From assembly GCA_002412935.1 (NCBI GenBank), contig DHWA01000058.1, forward strand, positions 1 through 20,800: 20,800 nucleotides of DNA, given 5' to 3'. Under the pieces are notes generated by a model. The model had not been told where the DNA came from. It worked only from the letters and a program-made list of their open reading frames with translations, and did not search any database. Every line of letters starts with the position of its first letter. Position 1 is the stretch's first letter. This document shows positions 1 to 7,066 of this stretch, one piece after another. This DNA is from Patescibacteria group bacterium UBA5194. GTDB lineage: Bacteria > Patescibacteriota > Gracilibacteria > BD1-5 > UBA6164. The translations under genes and the position numbers were made by a program.

Positions 1-458
1 TTATTTCAAAAACACATATATGCATTTTTTGAATTGACAAGGCTGTCGTTGTAATCTGAATTTTCAGAGTTTACTATACTTAAGTTTGGAAAGGGTACAT
101 TGTGCACAAGCTCATCCAATTGCTCAAAAAATGATTTATTTTCATCAAATATCATTGCATAATCTAAAGCATTCCATTTATCACTCCACCATATATCTTT
201 ATCATAAACCTTAAAATTTTTATCTGGAGAATAAATTGAAATTATATCTTTTCAAGAAAAATCACATTTTCTTTTATATAGATTTCTTTTATTTCTGAAA
301 CACAATCTTATTTGCTCAAAGCAATCGGGGCAAATATTATTCGGTTTAATAGAATATTTATTTCAATTTATTACAGGTGAAAATTTATTATATATTTCAT
401 AATCAGTATCATCAATAAATAGATCATTTGAACAAAATTTGCATTGAATTATAGTCAT
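1..458 (-). CDS. Conserved hypothetical zinc-ribbon protein (3' end outside window)
   Basis: The reading frame starts at ATG 458 and is still open at position 1, so only the first 152 residues are visible. Two CxxC knuckles, C6/C9 and C43/C46, form a likely zinc ribbon. After them comes a basic stretch with a KRKCDFSG motif, then IYSPDK and a WWSDKW block, and a region rich in Asn and Ser near the edge. I recognise this layout as a conserved hypothetical protein common in CPR/Patescibacteria genomes; its function is not known to me. Three in-frame TGA codons read as Gly, one inside the CDFSG motif. The gene is divergent from the superoxide dismutase gene. A nucleic-acid-binding or structural role is possible for a zinc ribbon but is not shown by the sequence. 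Confidence 0.75.
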
Positions 459-529
459 AGTTGTATTTTACAAATAATTTAAAGTATTTTACTTATTTTT
501 ATGCTATAAATCAAATGAAATTATTATTC

Positions 530-557
530 TTGAATAAAATTACTTTTTAAGTAAAAT
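530..557 (+). promoter_or_regulatory. Possible sigma70-like promoter for the superoxide dismutase gene
   Basis: TTGAAT (530-535) and TAAAAT (552-557) are separated by 16 bases, about 30 bases upstream of the ATG at 589. The whole interval is very AT-rich, so chance matches are easy. Confidence 0.3.
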
Positions 558-588
558 CAGAAATGTTTACATATTAATTACTTTTATT

Positions 589-1167
589 ATGATTTTTGAA
601 CTACCCAAATTATCTTATGAATTAGATGCTTTAGAACCATTTATTTCTAAAGAAACTATGGAATATCATTATGGAAAACATCATCAAGCTTATGTGAATA
701 ATCTAAATAATTTGATAGTTTGAACAGAGTATGAAAATATGAATCTAGAAGAAATTATAATGGAATCAGAATCAGGTCCAATTTTTAATAACGCAGCTCA
801 AGTTTGGAATCATAGTTTTTATTTTGAAAGTTTATGAAAGGTTGATAATAATATGCCGTTTTGATTAGTTATTGAAATGATAAATAAAAATTTTTGAAGT
901 TTTGAGGATTTTAAAATGAAATTTACTGAAATGGCTTTGAATAATTTTGGTTCTGGTTGGACTTGGCTTTCTATAAATTCAAATTGAAGTTTGGAAATAG
1001 TTAATACTTCAAATGCTGAAAATCAATCAAAAAGTCAAAGTAAACCACTATTAACTTTAGACGTTTGGGAACATGCATATTATATAGATTACAGAAATGC
1101 AAGAGCAAAATACATAGAAAACTTTTGGAATATAATTGATTGGGGAATTATTGAAAGTAGAATTTAG
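589..1167 (+). CDS. sodB: Superoxide dismutase, Fe type
   Basis: 192 residues, about the length of E. coli SodB, and collinear with it from the start ([13 protein letters not shown]) to the end. It converts superoxide to oxygen and hydrogen peroxide in the cytoplasm. The four metal ligands are all visible: His27 in EYHYGKHH, the His of QVWNHSFY near residue 74, and Asp and His of DVWEHAYY near residues 157-161. The AAQVWNH segment, with Gln where Mn enzymes carry Gly/His, and FGSGWTW point to the iron type; metal use cannot be proven from sequence. Several TGA codons encode Gly, for example in the LIVGTEY segment. The gene stands alone and ends in a strong hairpin. In a reduced, probably host-associated cell it is likely a main oxygen defence. 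Confidence 0.95.
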
Positions 1168-1168
1168 A

Positions 1169-1216
1169 AAATTTTTAATAAATACTTTTTGAAAAAAAAG
1201 TATTTATTAAAAATTT
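1169..1216 (+). terminator. Strong hairpin after sodB
   Basis: A perfect 22-bp inverted repeat (1169-1190 with 1195-1216) closes on a GAAA loop, starting two bases after the sodB stop. The right arm ends in only three T, and an AT-rich tract follows. It separates sodB from moxR and is probably an intrinsic terminator. Confidence 0.75.
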
Positions 1217-1245
1217 AATTAATTAATTTTTTAATAAAGTCTAAA

Positions 1246-2199
1246 ATGAAACAAAATGAATATATTTCTAAAATAGAAGAACTAAAACAAGAAATAAAAA
1301 AAGTTGTTGTTTGACAAGATTTACTTATAAGAGACTTACTTATAACTCTATTTTGTAGATGACATATTCTCATTGAATGAGTTCCTGGACTTGCAAAAAC
1401 TTTGACAGTTTCTAGTCTAGCAAAAGTTCTAGATTTGAATTTTTCTAGGATTCAATTTACACCAGATTTATTACCAAGTGATTTGATTTGAGCTCGTGTT
1501 TATACACCAGAAACTAAGGAATTTTATATTAAAACAGGGCCAGTAGTATCAAACTTTATACTAGCTGATGAGATAAATCGTGCTCCTTCAAAAGTACAAT
1601 CAGCTTTACTTGAAGCTATGGCTGAGAGACAAGTTACTATTGCTGATAAGACGATTAAATTAGATGAACCTTTTATAGTTTTAGCGACACAAAATCCTAT
1701 TGAACAAGATTGAACTTATTCTCTTCCTGAAGCACAACTTGATAGGTTTCTTTTTAAGACAACAGTATCTTATCCAAGTGAACAAGAAGAAATAGAAATA
1801 ATGAAAACAAATTCACTAAATACGGATTTATCTGGGATAAAAAAAATACTTTGAAAAAAAGATATTTTAGCAATTCAGAAATTGATCGAAGAAATATTTG
1901 TTGACCAAAATATTTATGAATATATAAAAGATATAGTAATTTACACAAGAGATTTAAATAATGAAGTTTGAAAATATTTATTTTACTGAGCATCTCCAAG
2001 AGCTTCAATTGCACTTTTATTAGCTTCAAAAGCACTAGCATTTTTATCTCAGAGAGATTTTGTAATTCCAGAAGATATAAAAGAAATAGCAAAACAAGTA
2101 CTTAGACACAGACTTATACTAAACTATGAAGCAATAGCTGAAAATATTTGAGTTGATGAACTTATAGAGAAAGTGTTAAATAATGTGAAAGTTAAGTAA
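1246..2199 (+). CDS. moxR: MoxR-family AAA+ ATPase
   Basis: 317 residues, the normal MoxR length. MoxR ATPases are chaperone-like enzymes that usually act with neighbouring DUF58 and von Willebrand A proteins on envelope or metal-cofactor targets. Walker A is GVPGLAKT (residues 45-52, the first Gly encoded by TGA), Walker B is [10 protein letters not shown] (Asp108, Glu109), sensor 1 is ATQNP, and the Arg-finger region PEAQLDRF follows. The C-terminal lid domain contains GASPRAS, typical of the family. The start ATG follows the sodB hairpin. The usual partner genes, DUF58 and a membrane protein, lie more than 3 kb downstream, beyond an IS30 element and two unknown genes, so the expected gene cluster appears split. 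Assignment to the family is secure; the client is unknown. Confidence 0.95.
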
Positions 2200-2208
2200 T
2201 AAATAAAA

Positions 2209-2238
2209 TTGACAAAAATCAAAAAGGTATTATATATT
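2209..2238 (+). promoter_or_regulatory. Possible promoter just after moxR
   Basis: TTGACA (2209-2214) and TATATT (2233-2238) are 18 bases apart. A perfect TATAAT (2238-2243) also lies 10 bases before an ATG at 2254. It faces the truncated frame at 2254 and, beyond it, the left end of the IS30 element. It overlaps the left arm of the inverted repeat described at 2221-3406. Confidence 0.35.
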
Positions 2239-2253
2239 ATAATAGTTATTTTT

Positions 2254-2292
2254 ATGCAGATTGAAGTATGAAGTGCAATCGAAGATTGCTAA
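2254..2292 (+). pseudogene. Possible start of a third paralogue, cut by the IS30 element
   Basis: An ATG at 2254 lies 10 bases after TATAAT. The frame reads MQIEV, enters the IS at 2269 and stops at 2290-2292. The preceding bases (TATAATAGTTATTTTT) also occur before the gene at 4655, and ATGCAGATTGAAGTA resembles that gene's own first codons (ATGGAGCAAGAAGTA). It may be a remnant of a related gene; the homologous stretch is very short. Confidence 0.25.
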
Positions 2293-3372
2293 AAAGTAAT
2301 ACCTAAATAATAATAAAAGAATTAAGATTTGCAAGAAGAATTAGTATGTTCTTTAAAAACCTCGTTAGGAGTCTTCCGATTTAAGCAAGCCATAGGCATG
2401 TTATTAAGTAAGTCTTGGTATTTATGTAACTTGTAATTAGAAAGATCTTGTATAGAAGACTTTTTGTTAATAAATCTTCTAAGTCTAAGGAAACCTTGCT
2501 CAATAGATGGTTTTTGCCATCAAGAATAAGGATCACAGAAATAAGTTTTTATTCATAAAGATTTATGTCGTACATTCTCAACTCATCTGTCAAAAGTTCA
2601 AGTTTTAATAATTCATTTAACTTGTCTTGTAATGAACTTGAAACCGTATCGCATAGATTTATTAAGTCTATTAACTTTATGAAGATAAATCTTTCTTGAA
2701 AATCTATCTATAGCTCAAGTAACTTTAGCTTTATCTGTTCTGATAGATCACAAGGTGTCAAATTCGAAATGTCCTATTTCTTTTCTTAGATTGGCTTGAT
2801 TAGACCTTTTATGAATACTAACCATATTAGGAATTATATGCTTTCATTTTCTTTTTGCTTTTTTAGACCAATGAGCCATATGAGAAAATAGATAATCTTG
2901 TAATTCTTGTCAATATGATGATTTATTTATGTAGTTATATATAGTTTTGAAAGATATATGAACTCATAACAAAGATTCTTCTAAATTGTTATTTATTCTA
3001 TTAGCAATCATACTAGGAGTCCAATAATAACTTTCTTTAGTCTTAGTATGAATAAATTCTCTTAATTTTGAATTAAATACTATCTTCAAAGAATAAGTTT
3101 TACTATATTTTCTTCGCACATATGCTTTGTGTTCTGCTTTATCTGGAATATACTCTCAATTAACTTGGTTTCTTTGTAACTCTCGGCTTATGGAAGAAGG
3201 GCTTTTATTTAAAGCTTTTGCTATATCTTTTTGATAGTAGCCTTTCTTCTTTAAGATGTAGAGTTCTAATCTCTCTATCTTAGAGAAGTGTGAATATGAT
3301 TCATTCATATGACTAAGTGTTAGTAAATATAATTTCTCAATTACATTTTAGCACTTAGTCGATTGCACTTCA
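2269..3372. mobile_element. IS30-family insertion sequence, apparently complete
   Basis: About 1.1 kb, bounded by imperfect inverted repeats: left 2269-2294, right 3346-3372. The outer 14 bases (TGAAGTGCAATCGA) are identical, and an inner GCTAAAA block is also shared. It carries one transposase gene on the minus strand that fills nearly the whole element. I see no obvious target-site duplication at the ends. The element is inserted between moxR and the unknown gene at 3409. Confidence 0.9.
2322..3308 (-). CDS. IS30-family transposase
   Basis: 328 residues, uninterrupted when TGA is read as Gly. The N terminus has a helix-turn-helix (YYQKDIAKALNKSPSSISRE, about residues 24-43) typical of IS30 transposases, which binds the element ends. 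The catalytic DDE residues can be placed: Asp184 in HFEFDTLG, Asp240 in TFDRGVEN and Glu270 in KPSIEQ, preceded by DPYSGWQ, the IS30 counterpart of HPYSSWQ. The end NRKTPNEVF matches the usual NxRPRKxLxxxTP-type tail in shape. It therefore looks active. The TGA=Gly usage shows that the element is adapted to this code, so it moves within this lineage rather than being a recent arrival from standard-code bacteria. Start chosen at ATG 3308; no ribosome binding site is visible. Confidence 0.93.
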
Positions 3373-3392
3373 AATTACAATTTACATTAATA

Positions 3393-3398
3393 TATAAT
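3393..3398 (+). promoter_or_regulatory. -10 element very close to the start of the 401-aa gene
   Basis: TATAAT (3393-3398) ends 10 bases before the ATG at 3409. A transcript starting about seven bases after it would have almost no leader. No convincing -35 box is seen. The site lies within the right arm of the inverted repeat next to the IS. Confidence 0.45.
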
Positions 3399-3408
3399 AC
3401 CTTTTTTT

Positions 3409-4614
3409 ATGAAACAAGAATTAAATCAATCATGAGAATTATCAAAAGAAGCTCAATTTAATCTTATTGTGAATTGAGAAAGGATTAATTTAGTAAGAAA
3501 GTTATCATGAATGACTATAGAAAATCAAATTGATTTTTTACAATATTTAAGAGGTGATAAAAATTGTAATAATAAAGGTACAGCTTATATTAGATATGAA
3601 ATACAAACAATAATATTTCGTAATTTATTTGAGGAATGAATATTGGGGACTTGTCTAAAACATAAATATCCTAAATATAATAATCATACACAAATGCTTC
3701 ATTTCTCATCTTTAAGTGTAAATTTTCTTGAAAAAGGTTCAAAAAAAGAATTTACTCATAGTTTTGATGAGATTTCTGTATGAGAATTAAGAGTTACACA
3801 CAATCAATTAAAATTATGATGATGAGTTGCTAAAGGAGTTGCTTCAAGTGTTGCAATATTTAATGAAGCACAATTAAAATTACTAGAAATTCAACAACAG
3901 TATAAAAGTATACCGGAAAGTACACTTAAAAGTCCATTAGTTATGCAACAAATAATAGACAATGAAAAATTAATTAAAGAATTATTATCATGATTATCTG
4001 AAAAAAAAGATTTATTTAATTCTGATTTATGACCACTAGCAGAAAAAATGTGATGGCATTTACATTATTCATGAGGTCAATATACTATCGGCAGTCTACA
4101 AATTAGAGATAAAGAAAATAAATTAGTTGATATTTGAGAAAAATATAATATGTTTCAAACTTTCAAATGTATTTATTCATCTGACCCAGAAACTATAGCA
4201 CTTAGTGGAATGAGTTGAGAGATTTTAAAATTTGTTGATATAGAAAAAAAAGGTAAAGAAATCACTTGGCAACAACCAGATATTGAAAATGCAAAAGAAA
4301 GTTATAATGATTATATTGATCCAGAGATGTATGATTTAGCAAATATTATTTTGAAAAAGTGATTTTCATGAAAGATTAGAGATTTTCAAGATAAGTATTT
4401 TGTATTATTAACTGAATCATGATATGTATTTTTTGATAATAAATGAAATGAATTATCTGATGAAGAATGAAAAATAGATTTTGATAAAAAGTTTGATTAT
4501 GACATAATTGATGGAAAAGTAATAACTAAAGAATTAAAAAAACATGATAAAGCAATGAGGGATAGATACATTTTTCAGGTAAGACTTCATAGAGATAAAC
4601 CATGAAATGATTAG
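3409..4614 (+). CDS. Uncharacterised 401-aa protein
   Basis: I do not recognise this protein. It has no signal peptide and no membrane segment, so it is probably cytoplasmic. It is charged, with many Lys, Asp and Glu. Visible features are an N-terminal MKQELNQSGELSKE that resembles the start of the next gene's product, a Gly-rich stretch KLGGGVAKGVASSVA (about residues 139-153), a Gln-rich helix after it (LEIQQQYKS), and a C-terminal part with short Gly/Asp turns (FFDNKGNELSDEEG) suggesting beta structure. About twenty in-frame TGA codons read as Gly. It starts directly after the IS30 element and its TATAAT, ends with TAG, and is followed after 40 bases by a gene with a similar start. The two probably form an accessory unit inserted between moxR and the DUF58 gene. 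Confidence 0.8.
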
Positions 4615-4639
4615 TTTTTTATAATAGTTATTTTTAATA

Positions 4640-4645
4640 TATAAT
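4640..4645 (+). promoter_or_regulatory. -10 element very close to the start of the 195-aa gene
   Basis: TATAAT (4640-4645) ends nine bases before ATG 4655, and the bases between are ACTTTTTTT. This repeats the arrangement upstream of 3409 almost exactly, which suggests a duplicated promoter and near-leaderless transcripts. Confidence 0.45.
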
Positions 4646-4654
4646 ACTTTTTTT

Positions 4655-5242
4655 ATGGAGCAAGAAGTAAATAAATCTGGAGAATTATCAATTGAAGAAT
4701 TAATAAAAGAACTTAGACCATTAGATTATATGATTTTAAGTAAATCTTTAAGTAAATTATCTGTTGAACAAAAATTAGACTTAGTTGATTCTTTAAATAA
4801 TAAAGAAGATAATATTTTATTTTGACATATATTTGAAAATTTATTATCTTCTTATGATAATTGATTATTAAATATTTATTTAAGTACAGTTTTTCCTTGA
4901 GAAAAAATATCAGAAATGCACTTTAATGAAACAATTGGTAATAATTTTATTTTTGTAGAAACTGATGAAAGAAAAGAACTTATAAATTTTAAAGATATCT
5001 CAATACCAGAACTTAGAAAATTAAATAATCAATTACTATGTGTATGAGTTGATAAAACAGATGTTTTCAGGAATGAAATATTTAAAAAGATAACATCACT
5101 ACTTTTGGAAACTTGAGAATATATGAAATGAGAATCCGAACTTACAGTCGACATAGATATGGTTATACAAAGAATAAATGAAGCCATAAAATTAAAACAA
5201 GAATTAGAAAAATTATATCCTCTAAAGCCCCCCTATTTTTAG
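4655..5242 (+). CDS. Uncharacterised 195-aa protein
   Basis: Not recognised. It is a small, acidic, mostly helical-looking soluble protein without signal peptide or membrane segment. The start MEQEVNKSGELSIEE parallels the first residues of the 401-aa upstream neighbour, after which no obvious similarity remains. Leu- and Lys/Glu-rich stretches such as SKLSVEQKLDLVDSLNNK and INEAIKLKQELEKLYP look like amphipathic helices, the latter near the C terminus. The frame is unbroken with TGA as Gly and ends in TAG, ahead of a hairpin terminator. Gene order suggests that it works with the 401-aa protein; the function is open. Confidence 0.78.
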
Positions 5243-5305
5243 ACACATAGATAATACACAAAAATAGTTAAAAACCAAAGATTAATATTTTAAAAACAAA
5301 AATTG

Positions 5306-5347
5306 AATAAAAGAGTAAATTAAATAAAATTGATTTACTCTTTTATT
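5306..5347 (+). terminator. Intrinsic terminator after the 195-aa gene
   Basis: A perfect 15-bp stem (5306-5320 with 5333-5347), 12-base loop, right arm rich in T and followed by TTT. It closes the two-gene unknown unit before the DUF58 gene. Confidence 0.8.
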
Positions 5348-5360
5348 TTTCACCTAATTT

Positions 5361-6302
5361 ATGGATCATTTAAAAAATTTCAAAAAACTAGATTTAAAAA
5401 CAAAAAAAATGATTTCAAGTAACCTTTCTTGAAATTTTAAAAGTGTCTTTAAATGAAAGTGACTTGAATTTGATGAATTTAAAGAATATGAAGATGGTGA
5501 AGATTCAAAATATATTGATTGGCTTGTATCAGCTCGTGAAAACAGATTACTAACTAAAAAATTTAGTGTAGATAAAAGTTTAAAAGTGTTTTTTGTAATG
5601 GATATTTCTAAAAGTATGGATTTTGGTTTTGAAAAGACAAAAAAAGATACACTGATAGACGTATTTTTTTTATTGGCTTTATCGTCTGTAGAAAACTCTG
5701 ATGATGTCGGATCTTTGATTTTTGATGAAAACTCTTATAAATTTTTTGATACAAAAAAAGGTAAGTGACATATATTTGAGATATATAGAAGTATAGTAGA
5801 AAGGGAAACTTTCATTGCGAACGACAGTGAAGCAATCCAGAAAGAATGAAACAATATAGTGAATAGATTGCTTCGTCGTACCTTCTCGCAATGACAAAAT
5901 CAAATAACTCTTAACTCTGCATTTTCATTTCTAACAAAAATCAAACTAAAAAATACTCTACTTTTTTTCTTAACAGATAAAATGGATTTTGAGAATGATA
6001 AAGATCTAAAAGTACTTTCCTTGAAAAATGATATTATTTTTGTAAATATATTTGATAATTTTGAGAATACATTAGATACTGAAAGTGAAAATTCAGGTAT
6101 TTTATGATTTTTGTCTAATTTATGAAAGTGAATGTTTGTTGATAATCTAGATGAAGAAAAAAAAGAACAATATAAAAATCTAAGAAATACAAAGATAAGA
6201 GATTTATATTTATACCTAAATAAAATATGAATAAGATATCTTAAAATAGATAATAAAACAAATATCTACAAAGAATTTTTTAATTTCTTTAGTAAAAAAT
6301 AA
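5361..6302 (+). CDS. DUF58 protein (MoxR partner) carrying an in-frame palindromic element
   Basis: 313 residues. The DUF58 signature is clear: LEFDEFKEYEDGED followed by YIDWLVSAR (about residues 36-60), then a von Willebrand A-like strand and MIDAS-type DISKS (Asp81, Ser83, Ser85), then DDVGSLIFD. DUF58 proteins act with MoxR ATPases, often in envelope-related complexes; this one has no membrane segment. Residues 151-178 (FIANDSEAIQKEG to TFSQG) are encoded by a palindromic repeat element that stays open in this frame. They lie in the loop before the conserved segment TLNSAFSFL, and their codons (GCG, AAC, CGT, ACC, TCG) are richer in GC than the rest of the gene. Two bases separate its stop from the next gene, so the two are co-transcribed. 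The element makes reduced function possible but the frame is intact. Confidence 0.9.
5812..5894. repeat. Palindromic element inserted in frame in the DUF58 gene
   Basis: About 83 bases with inverted ends TCATTGCGA and TCGCAATGA, and an inner inverted pair (GAAGCAATC near 5829-5837, GATTGCTTC near 5866-5874). The second copy, at 20727-20800, shares CATTGCGA, CAATCCAGAAA, TAGTGAAT and GATTGCTTC in the same order. This makes it a dispersed repeat and not simply part of the gene. It resembles in concept the protein-coding palindromic elements known in Rickettsia. Confidence 0.85.
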
Positions 6303-6304
6303 TT

Positions 6305-6886
6305 ATGAAAAAATCTTTAGTTTTAATTATATCTTCTGTTTTCTATTTTGTATTTATCCAAATACCTAATTATGTATTTGCTGAAACTTGAAATATAAAT
6401 AACAAAACTCAAATGCAAGATATAAATGATATAATTTGACCAAAGAATCATCTAAATTTTAGTTTTGGGTTTATAATCATATTTTGAATTATTTTATTTT
6501 TTATATTGTTTTACTTATTGCTTAAGTATTATTTAACTATAAAACAAGGAAAAATAGAAACAGAAAAGAAATTAATCAATAATCAAATTTCTAAAAAACA
6601 ATATTTTTTAGAAAAACTTAATAATATCATAAAAAAAAGTGATTTGTATAATAAATCAGAATTTTATTCATTACTCAATGATTTACTAAGAGAATTTTTA
6701 GAATATAAAGGTCTAATTTCTGCTAGAAATATGACTTTTAAAGAACTAGAAAAAAATAAAAAATTAATAGACGTTGAATTGTTTGATATAATTAAATCCA
6801 CATATTTTGAAGAATTTAAAGAAGATGAAAGTGATTTAGATAGAAAAAAAATATTAAAGGATATAAAAAGTAAATTAGAATTATAA
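6305..6886 (+). CDS. Membrane-anchored helical protein of the MoxR/DUF58 cluster (DUF4381-like)
   Basis: 193 residues. The start at 6305 gives a signal-like hydrophobic N terminus (about residues 4-26), a short Asn-rich external segment and a strong membrane helix (FIIIFGIILFFILFYLLL, about residues 56-73). The rest is a charged cytoplasmic helical domain with FYSLLNDLLREFLEYKG and then MTFKEL, the pattern of a DUF4381/BatD C-terminal region found next to MoxR and DUF58 genes. Beginning at an internal ATG (6506) would lose the signal and membrane parts, which are only visible when TGA is read as Gly. The gene is two bases after the DUF58 stop. No von Willebrand A membrane protein follows, so the module looks short. 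The assignment to DUF4381 is by layout and weak motif. Confidence 0.7.
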
Positions 6887-6945
6887 AATATAAAAAGTCT
6901 CATAAAATTCACAGAAACTTCACTATAAATAAATTGACTAAAATA

Positions 6946-6980
6946 CAAATAAGATTACTATTAAAGAGTAATCTTATTTG
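6946..6980 (+). terminator. Intrinsic terminator after the DUF58 operon
   Basis: A perfect 14-bp stem (6946-6959 with 6967-6980), seven-base loop, followed by TTATTTTATA. It lies 60 bases after the stop of the membrane protein gene. Confidence 0.8.
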
Positions 6981-7066
6981 TTATTTTATAATAATATCGT
7001 CACCTTTTCTCTAAAAAAATGTTATATAGTATGTAAGCCTTAAATTTTATTTTCTAATAATTATAT

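Larger units (their letters stand above)
2221..3406. repeat. 19-bp inverted repeat flanking the IS30 element (likely split terminator hairpin)
   Basis: Positions 2221-2239 (AAAAAGGTATTATATATTA) are the exact reverse complement of 3388-3406, and the right copy runs into seven T (3402-3408). Without the IS (2269-3372) the two arms would lie about 44 bases apart and form a 19-bp hairpin with a T tail just after moxR. I infer that this was a terminator and that the IS sits in its loop. The right arm also holds the TATAAT that faces the gene at 3409. Confidence 0.6.

Noticed and set aside
1754..2092. Leu-rich open frame on the minus strand in moxR
   Set aside because: Shadow of the MoxR C-terminal lid domain; no independent signals.
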